A stretch of DNA of 5,447 nucleotides from NCBI GenBank assembly GCA_023391175.1, contig JAEWBL010000070.1:1-5447 (forward strand), written 5' to 3'. The notes beneath the pieces were generated by a model, which searched no databases, had not been told where the DNA came from, and worked only from the letters and a program-made list of their open reading frames with translations. This DNA is from Pseudomonadota bacterium (GTDB taxonomy: Bacteria; Pseudomonadota; Alphaproteobacteria; Rhizobiales; Xanthobacteraceae). Below are positions 1 through 5,446 of this stretch, in pieces; within the stretch, counting starts at the first letter, position 1; every line of letters starts with the position of its first letter. The translations under genes and the position numbers were made by a program.

Positions 1-1968
1 ACGCCGCTGAACAGCCTGCTCATCCTCTCCCAGGACCTGGCCGAGAACCGCACCGGCAACCTCGACGCCGACCAGGTGGAGGCGGCCAGCATCATCCATT
101 CCTCCGGCTCCAACCTCCTGCGGCTCATCAACGACATCCTCGACCTCTCCAAGGTCGAGGCCGGCAAGATGGAAGTGGTGCGTGAACCGGTGAAGGTCGC
201 GAGCGTGGCGCAGCGCCTCGAGCGGAACTTCCGGCGCCTGGCCCAGGAGCGCAAGCTGCGCCTTGCGGTCTCCGTCGCCGACGCGCCCGACCTCGTCTTC
301 ACCGATCCCGGCAAGCTCGACCAGATCCTCACCAACCTCGTCGGCAACGCGCTCAAGTTCACCATGCAGGGCCGCGTCTCCGTTACCTTCTCGCAGGACG
401 AGGCGGGCAAGACGCTCAAGGTGGCGGTGGCGGACAGCGGCATCGGCATTCCCGAGGACAAGCTCGACGCCATCTTCGAGGCGTTCGAGCAGGTGGACGC
501 CTCCACCCGCCGCCAGTTCGGCGGCACCGGCCTCGGCCTCGCCATCACCCAGCGCCTCGCCCGCCTGCTCGGCGGCAAGGTCACCGTGGAGAGCGCGCTC
601 GGCCAGGGCTCCACCTTCATCCTGGAGATCCCGGTGGGCGAGCCGTTGCCCGAGGAGGACGCGCCGGCCGCGGCCGCGCCGATCCCGGCGGTGACGCCGG
701 ATGCCCGGCAGGCGGCTTTCGCCACGACCCGGCAGGAGCGCGAGGCGGCCGGCCTCTCCGGCCTGCCGCCCGTCCCGGCGGTGAGCGTGGAAGACGATCG
801 CGACCGGCTCACCCCCGGCGCCACCGTCATCCTCGTGGTGGAGGACGACCCGGTGTTCGCCCGCACGCTGGTGGGGCTGGTGCGACGCAAGGGCTATCTG
901 GCGCTCGCCGCCGGCGACGGCGAGAGCGGCCTTGCCCTCGCCCGGACCTACAAGCCCACCGGCATCCTGCTCGACGTGATGCTGCCCGGCCTCGACGGCT
1001 GGACGGTGATCGAGCGGCTGAAGGCGGATGCCGCCACCCGCCACATCCCGGTGCATTTCGTCTCGGCACTGGACGAGAGCCGGCGCGGCCGCGACCTCGG
1101 TGCGGTGGGCTTCCTCACCAAGCCGGTGAGCGCGGATCAGCTGTCCGAGGCGCTCGGCCTCCTCACCCATTATTCCGCCGACCGTCCCCGCCGCGTGCTG
1201 GTGGTGGACGACGATGCCGCCGCCCGCCACGCCGTGCGCACCCTGCTCGCCCGCGAGAAGGCGCAGATCGTCGAGGCGGCCAGCGCCGAGGAGGCTCTGG
1301 AGGTGGTGGCGCAGGGCGATCTCGACTGCATCGTGCTCGACCTCGGCCTGCCCGGCATGTCCGGCTTCGAGCTGATCGAGCGGCTTGCCGGGGGTGAGCG
1401 GCACGTGCCGGTGGTGGTCTATTCGGGCCGCGACCTCACCACCGAGGAGCGCATGAAGCTGCGCGCCTTCACCGACGCCATCGTGGTGAAGGGCGCGCTC
1501 TCGCCCGAGCGTCTTCTGGACGAGGTATCCCTGTTCCTCCACTCGGTGCAGCGCGAGCCGGAACAGCTCGCCGCCAATCCGGACGGCGACCTCGAAGGCC
1601 GCAAGCTGCTGCTGGTCGACGACGACATGCGCAACATCTACGCTCTCGCCAAGGTGCTGCGCGCGCGCGGCGTCAACGTGGTGCTGGCGCAGGACGGCGC
1701 CAAGGCGCTGGCGCAGCTCGACGAGCAGCCGGACATCGAGATCGTGCTCATGGACGTGATGATGCCGGTGATGGACGGCTACGAGGCGATGACGCAGATC
1801 CGCGCCCAGCCGCGGTTCGCCAAGCTGCCGGTCATTGCCCTCACTGCCAAGGCCATGAAGGACGACCGCGAGAAGTGCCTCGCCGCCGGCGCCAGCGACT
1901 ATCTGTCGAAGCCGGTGGACGTGCCCAAGCTCTTGTCCATGATCCGCACCTGGCTGGCCGCGCGATGA
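1..1968 (+). CDS. Hybrid histidine kinase with three receiver domains, C-terminal part (5' end outside window)
   Basis: The frame is open from base 1 and ends at the TGA at 1966-1968, giving 655 residues. It starts inside the HisKA H-box: the first residues TPLNSLL match the stretch after the phospho-accepting His of HELRTPLN, so that His lies just upstream. Numbering from base 1, the HATPase domain covers about residues 100-212, with N-box NLVGNALKF (112-120), G1 DSGIGIP (145-151) and G2 GGTGLGL (174-180). An Ala/Pro-rich linker (about 213-273) leads to three receivers with phospho-acceptor candidates D325, D447 and D585, and conserved Lys K374, K497 and K637. In REC2 the Lys is followed by Gly (VVKGALSPERLLDE) instead of Pro, which I recall as usual for this position in multi-HAMP hybrid kinases of this layout. 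It should autophosphorylate and relay phosphate internally. The missing N-terminus probably carries HAMP, GAF or other sensor domains (inference). It overlaps cheR by ATGA. Kinase assignment is secure; the signal is unknown. Confidence 0.95.
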   Translation, partial: TPLNSLLILSQDLAENRTGNLDADQVEAASIIHSSGSNLLRLINDILDLSKVEAGKMEVVREPVKVASVAQRLERNFRRLAQERKLRLAVSVADAPDLVFTDPGKLDQILTNLVGNALKFTMQGRVSVTFSQDEAGKTLKVAVADSGIGIPEDKLDAIFEAFEQVDASTRRQFGGTGLGLAITQRLARLLGGKVTVESALGQGSTFILEIPVGEPLPEEDAPAAAAPIPAVTPDARQAAFATTRQEREAAGLSGLPPVPAVSVEDDRDRLTPGATVILVVEDDPVFARTLVGLVRRKGYLALAAGDGESGLALARTYKPTGILLDVMLPGLDGWTVIERLKADAATRHIPVHFVSALDESRRGRDLGAVGFLTKPVSADQLSEALGLLTHYSADRPRRVLVVDDDAAARHAVRTLLAREKAQIVEAASAEEALEVVAQGDLDCIVLDLGLPGMSGFELIERLAGGERHVPVVVYSGRDLTTEERMKLRAFTDAIVVKGALSPERLLDEVSLFLHSVQREPEQLAANPDGDLEGRKLLLVDDDMRNIYALAKVLRARGVNVVLAQDGAKALAQLDEQPDIEIVLMDVMMPVMDGYEAMTQIRAQPRFAKLPVIALTAKAMKDDREKCLAAGASDYLSKPVDVPKLLSMIRTWLAAR

Positions 1969-2867
1969 CGGGGCCGGTGGACACCGACGACCAGACCGAC
2001 CCGCCGGAAGCGTCGCCGGCCGGGGGCGCGCGCGACGCGCTGGCGCTGGAGACCATCGAGGTGGACCTCTTCGTGGAGGCCCTGTTCCGCCGCTACGGCT
2101 ATGATTTCCGCGATTACGGACGGGCCTCCCTCACGCGGCGGGTGCGCAACCTTGCGTCCGGCTTCGGGGCCATCTCCATCGCCGATCTCACCGCCCGGGT
2201 GCTGCACGCCCCCGACCGGCTGCCGGACATCATCGCCGGCCTGTCGGTGCCGGTCTCGGAATTCTTCCGCGACCCGCACGTCTTCCTGGCGCTGAAGGAG
2301 CGGGTGTTCCCGGTGCTCGCCTCCTATCCGGAAATCAACATCTGGCAGGCCGGCTGCGCCCATGGCGAGGAGGTCTATTCCCTCGCCATCCTGCTCATCG
2401 AGGCCGGGCTCTACGAGCGCACGCGCATCTTCGCCACCGACATCTCGAAGGCGGCCCTCGACCGCGCTGCGGAGGGCATCTTTCCCCTTCAGGAGGCGTC
2501 CGACGCGGCGCGCCGCTATCGCGCGGCCGGCGGGGCGGCGAGCTTCTCGGACTATTTCCATGCCCGCTACGAGCTGATGAAGCTCGACCAGCGCCTCACC
2601 GCCAACGTCACCTTCGCCGAGCACAACCTCGTCACCGACGGGGTGTTCTGCGAGGCGCACCTCATCCTGTGCCGCAACGTGCTGATCTATTTCACAACGC
2701 CGCTGCAGGACAGGGTGCTGGGGCGCTTCGCCCAGAGCCTGGTGCGCGGCGGCTTCCTGTGCATCGGCACCCGCGAGAACCTGGAATTCTCGCAGGCCCG
2801 CAACCGCTTCCAGGTCATCGACGGCGCCGCCCAGCTCTACCGTTTGCTGCCGAAGGCGGGCGGGTAG
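1965..2867 (+). CDS. CheR-type SAM-dependent protein-glutamate O-methyltransferase
   Basis: This encodes a 300-residue protein of the CheR family, which transfers methyl groups from S-adenosylmethionine to receptor glutamates. The N-terminal CheR subdomain is at about residues 33-95 (FRRYGYDFRDYGRASLTRRV), followed by PVSEFFRD (96-103). The SAM-binding motif I is WQAGCAHGEEVYSLAI (127-142), FATDIS (156-161) follows the second strand, and CRNVLIYF (236-243) is the typical late motif. RGGFLCIGTRENLEF then closes the fold. The length fits the family core, with no C-terminal TPR or receiver added. I chose the ATG at 1965 because it overlaps the kinase stop as ATGA and leaves about 30 residues before the first conserved region; no good Shine-Dalgarno is visible, so translational coupling is likely. 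The frame is open further upstream, but only within the kinase gene. No cheB follows, so any demethylase partner must be elsewhere. The target could be a chemoreceptor or part of a kinase-linked sensory complex; the substrate is not shown. Confidence 0.93.
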   Translation: MTGPVDTDDQTDPPEASPAGGARDALALETIEVDLFVEALFRRYGYDFRDYGRASLTRRVRNLASGFGAISIADLTARVLHAPDRLPDIIAGLSVPVSEFFRDPHVFLALKERVFPVLASYPEINIWQAGCAHGEEVYSLAILLIEAGLYERTRIFATDISKAALDRAAEGIFPLQEASDAARRYRAAGGAASFSDYFHARYELMKLDQRLTANVTFAEHNLVTDGVFCEAHLILCRNVLIYFTTPLQDRVLGRFAQSLVRGGFLCIGTRENLEFSQARNRFQVIDGAAQLYRLLPKAGG

Positions 2868-2920
2868 GGCGGCAAACGATCCTCGCAGGCCAGCGCCGGC
2901 CCCGCGCCAGCATTCACGGC

Positions 2921-2951
2921 TGTCGTCCCCCGGCTCGTCCGGGGGATCCAC
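2921..2951 (+). repeat. Palindromic REP-like repeat, copy 1 (plus orientation)
   Basis: An 8-bp stem TCCCCCGG / CCGGGGGA (2926-2933 and 2939-2946) closes a 5-nt CTCGT loop, with flanks GTCG on the left and TCCAC on the right. It sits 54 nt past the cheR stop. A second copy lies in opposite orientation at 3001-3030, with 24 of 30 positions identical. The shape resembles short palindromic intergenic repeats I recall from Rhizobiales (GTCAT…CTTGT…ATCCAC style). It may also end cheR transcription, although no T-run follows. Confidence 0.7.
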
Positions 2952-3000
2952 CCATCCGCTCGTCCACCTGTCTGTGATCCGACACCCCTCTTGCCCAACG

Positions 3001-3031
3001 GTGGATCGCCCGCACAAGGCGGGCGATGACG
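3001..3031 (-). repeat. Palindromic REP-like repeat, copy 2 (inverted)
   Basis: On the minus strand this reads GTCATC…CTTGT…GATCCAC. The 9-bp stem ATCGCCCGC / GCGGGCGAT (3005-3013 and 3019-3027) closes a 5-nt loop. Against copy 1 (2922-2951) it differs at six positions: two full pair swaps in the stem (C-G to G-C and G-C to C-G), one change of a basal G-T to A-T, and one loop base. Pairing is kept throughout. The copy lies 82 nt past the end of the L,D-transpeptidase gene, in that gene's reading direction, so each convergent gene has one sense-oriented copy in its 3' flank. Confidence 0.7.
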
Positions 3032-3112
3032 GCAACGGGCATGGGCATTCGGCGCCGTGTCGAGCGGCACCCGCGGCACCCGCTTGCGTCGAGAGGCGCG
3101 TGTGCTGCGACT

Positions 3113-3829
3113 TCAGCCCTTCACATAGACCCGGGTGCCGAGCGGGACGCGCTCGTAAAGGTCGATGATGTCCTGGTTGAGCAGGCGGATGCAGCCCGAG
3201 GACACCTGCTGCCCGATGCTCCACGGCTCGATGGTGCCGTGGATGCGGAACATGGTGTCGCGGTCGCCGTCGTAGAGATAGAGCGCGCGCGGGCCGAGGG
3301 GGTTGGTCTCGCCGCCCGGCAGGCCGGACTGGTACGGCCCGTAGCGCGCGGGCTGGAGGCGCACCATGTTGGCGGTGGGCGTCCAGTGGGGCCACTTCTC
3401 CTTGCGCTTGATGGTGGCCCAGCCCTTGAACGAGTAGCCTTGCTTGCCGACACCCACGCCGTAGCGGATCGCCGTGCCGTTGCGGCCGATGAGGTAGAGG
3501 AAGCGCTCGTTGATATCGACCACGATGGTGCCGGGGGCGTAGCCGGCGGGGGCCGGAACCTCCTGCCGCAGCCACTTGGGGTCCACCTCGGAGAGGTCCA
3601 CCGCGTCCACCGGGAAGGGCTCGCCGTCCACCGGGCCATACATCATGCCGGCGCGGCTGAGCGGGGCCGGCGGCGGATTGGTGACGCACGCGGCCAGCGC
3701 CAGCGGCGCGCCCAGCACGAACAGGCGGCGGCCGAGCACGGGCGCGTCCTCCCCCTTGACCATTTCGGCCGCGGCGCGGGAAGCCTTGGCCAGGACCTTC
3801 GGGAACAACCGGGGCAGAAACGAAGGCAT
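3113..3829 (-). CDS. L,D-transpeptidase (YkuD/ErfK family), predicted Tat-type lipoprotein
   Basis: This 238-residue protein belongs to the YkuD L,D-transpeptidases, which form 3-3 peptidoglycan crosslinks or attach outer-membrane lipoproteins to peptidoglycan in the periplasm. The catalytic motif is at the C-terminal end: IHGT with H197, then SSGCIRL with nucleophile C213. PGGETNPLGPRALYLY (171-186) is the family's usual preceding stretch. The N-terminus has a twin-arginine-like sequence GRRLFVLG (33-40) followed by a short hydrophobic segment and lipobox LAAC with Cys at 48, so the mature protein is probably lipid-anchored. The start is uncertain. ATG 3829 is chosen; ATG 3763 would give 216 residues with a shorter, more usual n-region (MVKGEDAPVLGRR); ATG 3916 would lengthen it. 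None has a clear Shine-Dalgarno. The gene converges on cheR and lies downstream of the regulator on the same strand, but 273 nt separate them, so it is probably its own transcription unit. Which of the two crosslinking roles applies cannot be told from sequence. Confidence 0.92.
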   Translation of the reverse strand: MPSFLPRLFPKVLAKASRAAAEMVKGEDAPVLGRRLFVLGAPLALAACVTNPPPAPLSRAGMMYGPVDGEPFPVDAVDLSEVDPKWLRQEVPAPAGYAPGTIVVDINERFLYLIGRNGTAIRYGVGVGKQGYSFKGWATIKRKEKWPHWTPTANMVRLQPARYGPYQSGLPGGETNPLGPRALYLYDGDRDTMFRIHGTIEPWSIGQQVSSGCIRLLNQDIIDLYERVPLGTRVYVKG

Positions 3830-3932
3830 GCTTGGACCACTCAGACGATGCGAGACCCTACGACGCACACAACGCACGACGCCGCGCTTCAGTTTCCTGT
3901 CTGCGCGCCAGTGCATTGAAGCCGGATAAGGT

Positions 3933-3950
3933 GGCGTTAAGGTTAACGCC
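3933..3950. repeat. Perfect inverted repeat, 8 bp arms, 2-nt spacer
   Basis: GGCGTTAA (3933-3940) is mirrored by TTAACGCC (3943-3950) around GG. It is the first of three adjacent inverted repeats upstream of the L,D-transpeptidase gene, about 105-120 nt before its chosen start. The AT-rich centre with GC arms would suit a dimeric regulator's operator, or an RNA hairpin with a 4-nt loop. No function is demonstrated. Confidence 0.55.
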
Positions 3951-3953
3951 CGG

Positions 3954-3970
3954 AGGTTGGAACCCAACCT
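3954..3970. repeat. Perfect inverted repeat, 7 bp arms, 3-nt spacer
   Basis: AGGTTGG (3954-3960) is mirrored by CCAACCT (3964-3970) around AAC. It is the second of three neighbouring palindromes in the gap between the regulator's 3' end and the L,D-transpeptidase's 5' end. It starts 3 nt after the previous repeat and abuts the next. Confidence 0.5.
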
Positions 3971-3986
3971 TGGGCGGGGCCGCCCA
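3971..3986. repeat. Perfect inverted repeat, 7 bp arms, 2-nt spacer
   Basis: TGGGCGG (3971-3977) is mirrored by CCGCCCA (3980-3986) around GG. It is the third of the cluster. It could serve as part of a terminator for the regulator's transcript, reading on the minus strand, but no T-run follows. The GC-rich composition makes a single such repeat easy to get by chance; its adjacency to two others is what makes it worth listing. Confidence 0.4.
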
Positions 3987-4102
3987 GCCATGTCCTGATC
4001 TAGCATCTTCCGGCCTTCACAGGGTGGCGCATGGGCCACACCCGCGGCGCCATGTGCATCGCACAAATGTGAAAGTTCGCCGCGGAGGGTAGGTTTGCGG
4101 CC

Positions 4103-5022
4103 TCAGCCGGGCTCCAGACCCAGCTCCCGGCAGGTGCCCTCGCTTTCGCGCGCCAGCTGGTCGAAATGGGCGGCGCGGTTGTTGCCCGCGCGCCAGAAGA
4201 AGCCCATGTCCCGCGTCGCCGGCCAGCCCTCCACCTTGAGCAGGGCGATGTGGTCCTGCACCCGGAATTCCGAGCGGGCATAAAGCTCCGGGAACAGGGA
4301 CAGGCCCATGCCCATGATGACCATCTGGCGCAGGGCATCGAGGCTCGTGCCCTCGTAATCCTCCCGCACCTGGGCGCCGGAGGCCGCCGCGAGCGCCCGC
4401 GCGCTCTCGAACAGCTGGTGGCCACGCCCGAGCGTCAGCAGCCGCTCGCCCTTGAGCTGGCTGATCTCCACGCTCTCGCCTTCGCCGAGGCGGTGGTCCT
4501 TGGCCGCGCCCAGATAGATGGCTTCCCGGCACAGGCGCCGGAACGTGAGGACGGAGCCCGAGACGGGCTGCGGGCCGAGCCCGCAATCGAGATTGCCGGC
4601 GGTCACCTCCCGCTCGATCACCGAGGGGCGTTCCTCGCGAATGTAGATCTGCAGCCCCGGATAGCGCCTGTGCAGCACCGGCAACAGGTGGGGCAGGAAA
4701 TAGGGCCCGAAGGTGGGCGCGACGCCGAGCCGGATCAGCCCGCCCAGATTGTCCGCCCCGGTGGCGGCGGTGGCGACGATATCGTCCAGCGCCTGCAACA
4801 CGGCGCGGGCCGAGGCGATGACCCGCTCGCCGATGGCGGTGGGGATGACCCGGCCGCGCGTGCGGTCGAACAGCGGCGTGCCGAGCTGCTCCTCCAGCAG
4901 GCGACCTGCACCGAGAGGGTCGGCTGCGAGACATGGCAGCGCTTGGCCGCCGCGCCGAAATGCCCGGTCTCGGCAAGGGCGACCACATATTCGAGCTGGC
5001 GATGGCGCGGCCGGAAGGGCAT
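4103..5022 (-). pseudogene. OxyR-like LysR-family regulator, apparently frameshifted after the HTH
   Basis: Two frames on the minus strand together encode one LysR-type regulator. From ATG 5022 the first 40 residues are the winged-HTH start (RQLEYVVALAETGHF…CHVSQPTLSVQV). That frame then turns to nonsense (ACWRSSS), while the next frame continues with LEEQLGTPLFDRTRGR and runs to the TGA at 4103-4105. One missing base within 4898-4902 explains this; restored, the protein is 306 residues, against 305 for E. coli OxyR. The effector domain is OxyR-like: APTFGPYFLPHLLPVLH, GNLDC, GERLLTLGRGHQLFES and EGTSLDALRQMV align without gaps to OxyR as I recall it. However, peroxidatic Cys199 is Gln (codon 4415-4417) and Cys208 is Ala; Thr100 and His198 are kept and Thr129 is Pro. 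It should therefore not sense peroxide by the OxyR disulfide. It is divergent from a DUF465 gene. A sequencing error could equally cause the shift, in which case this is an intact CDS. The rest of the gene shows no decay. Confidence 0.85.
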
Positions 5023-5031
5023 TGCAAGTCC

Positions 5032-5066
5032 ATAGTCCGTAGCTATTACCAATATAGCGACTATGG
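5032..5066. promoter_or_regulatory. OxyR-like operator array in the divergent region
   Basis: ATAG (5032-5035), CTAT (5043-5046) and ATAG (5054-5057) are separated by exactly 7 nt each, as in the OxyR consensus ATAG-N7-CTAT-N7-ATAG-N7-CTAT. The fourth half-site (5065-5068) reads GGAT and does not match. An overlapping perfect inverted repeat, CCATAGTC (5030-5037) with GACTATGG (5059-5066), and an inner GCTAT/ATAGC pair (5042-5046, 5054-5058) give the same stretch a second symmetry. It overlaps the -10 of the regulator promoter, which fits autorepression by a LysR-type tetramer. Confidence 0.6.
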
Positions 5067-5080
5067 ATTGGAGCTATCAA
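5051..5080 (-). promoter_or_regulatory. Predicted sigma70-like promoter of the OxyR-like regulator
   Basis: On the minus strand, TTGATA (5075-5080) serves as -35 and TATATT (5051-5056) as -10, each five of six bases from consensus, with an 18-nt spacer. Transcription would start near 5044, leaving a leader of about 22 nt before ATG 5022. The -10 lies inside the ATAG/CTAT array. These are the best promoter hexamers I found in the window, in an unusually AT-rich patch. Confidence 0.55.
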
Positions 5081-5107
5081 GCGTCCTGCCCCATCCTCTC
5101 TCCATCG

Positions 5108-5115
5108 AAAGGAGG
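5108..5115 (+). promoter_or_regulatory. Strong Shine-Dalgarno deciding a GTG start
   Basis: AAAGGAGG ends 5 nt before the GTG at 5121. It is the clearest ribosome binding site in the window. It favours GTG 5121 over the in-frame ATG at 5133, which would be 17 nt away. Confidence 0.8.
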
Positions 5116-5120
5116 TTGTC

Positions 5121-5354
5121 GTGGACCAGTTCATGAAATCGCTGACGACGCGCCACAGCCTGATCGAGGCGGAAATCTCCGCCGAGCAGACGCGGCCCGA
5201 GCCCGACCGTACCCGCGTGCTCGCGCTGAAGAAGATGAAGCTCCGCCTGCGCGATCAGATCGAATATCTGCGCCGGGAGGGGGCCGACGTGGCCCGCGTC
5301 GTGGTGGTCCGCCGCAAGAGGTGGGCCGAGGTCTCCCTAAGCCCGGCGCGATAG
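5121..5354 (+). CDS. DUF465 / YdcH-like small protein
   Basis: This 77-residue, highly charged protein starts at GTG and has the DUF465 (YdcH-like) pattern: a histidine and hydrophobic residues early (SLTTRHSLIEAEISAEQ), a PEPD turn (about residues 26-29), then LKKMKLRLRDQIEYLRR (about 36-52), which matches the family's LKK.KL.L.DEI..L signature. It is predicted to be two helices, probably a helical hairpin or coiled coil. A basic tail follows (VVVRRKRWAEVSLSPAR), longer than I recall for the shortest family members. There is no signal peptide or membrane segment. The biochemical role of the family is not established. It is divergent from the OxyR-like regulator across 98 nt containing the ATAG/CTAT array, so it is a candidate target (inference). 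I see no convincing promoter of its own; TTGCAA (5022-5027) with TATTAC (5044-5049) is a weak possibility. Confidence 0.85.
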   Translation: MDQFMKSLTTRHSLIEAEISAEQTRPEPDRTRVLALKKMKLRLRDQIEYLRREGADVARVVVVRRKRWAEVSLSPAR

Positions 5355-5367
5355 CCGGCACAGCTGC

Positions 5368-5397
5368 GTGCGCATAACTGCCGCGCGCGTAACTCCC
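5368..5397. repeat. Two imperfect 15-nt direct repeats
   Basis: GTGCGCATAACTGCC (5368-5382) is followed directly by GCGCGCGTAACTCCC (5383-5397), with 12 of 15 bases the same. GTGCGC (5398-5403) looks like the start of a decayed third unit. It lies just past the DUF465 stop codon. I see no function for it. Confidence 0.35.
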
Positions 5398-5410
5398 GTG
5401 CGCCCTCGGC

Positions 5411-5446
5411 GCCCGGACCCCTTCCCTCAACACCCGAGGTCCGGGC
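5411..5446. terminator. Possible hairpin at the window edge, candidate terminator
   Basis: GCCCGGACC (5411-5419) is mirrored by GGTCCGGGC (5438-5446), a perfect 9-bp stem with an 18-nt loop. An alternative pairing uses CCTCGG (5404-5409) with CCGAGG (5434-5439). It begins 57 nt after the DUF465 stop. Whether a T-run follows cannot be seen because the window ends at 5447. Confidence 0.35.

Noticed and set aside
1875..1964. Upstream extension of cheR by 30 codons
   Set aside because: It would lie inside the kinase's third receiver, adds no conserved sequence, and lacks the usual ATGA junction that the ATG at 1965 provides.
3064..3081. Two tandem copies of the 9-mer GCGGCACCC
   Set aside because: It is a short two-unit repeat in GC-rich spacer, likely by chance, with no associated structure.
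1899..3689. 596-codon open frame on the minus strand, antisense to cheR and spanning the intergenic repeats
   Set aside because: It is low-complexity Arg/Gly/Ala-rich translation with no recognisable domain, and it overlaps two well-supported genes. Long antisense frames are expected at this GC content.
3026..3919. 297-codon plus-strand open frame antisense to the L,D-transpeptidase
   Set aside because: It mirrors codon position bias of the YkuD gene, which carries a full catalytic motif. The translation is rich in His/Arg/Ala/Gly without family features.
3937..3946. CtrA-type site (TTAA-N7-TTAA) in the GTTAAGGTTAAC palindrome
   Set aside because: The two TTAA elements are only 2 nt apart, not 7, so the spacing does not fit CtrA.
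3830..4066. Upstream extension of the L,D-transpeptidase by 79 codons
   Set aside because: It would run through the three palindromes and place a long Arg-rich stretch before the signal peptide. Nothing in it looks like protein selected for function.
4053..4071. TGTGC-ATC-GCACA hairpin with a nested CACA/TGTG pair past the regulator's 3' end
   Set aside because: Stems of only 4-5 bp without a T-run are too weak to call a terminator.
4895..4912. Programmed ribosomal frameshift joining the two halves of the regulator
   Set aside because: I see no slippery heptamer, internal Shine-Dalgarno or stop codon at the junction, and LysR regulators are not known for it. A one-base deletion or sequencing error is simpler.
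4166..5035. 289-codon plus-strand open frame antisense to the regulator
   Set aside because: The minus strand encodes clear LysR/OxyR-like sequence over the same bases. This frame has no motif and no ribosome binding site.
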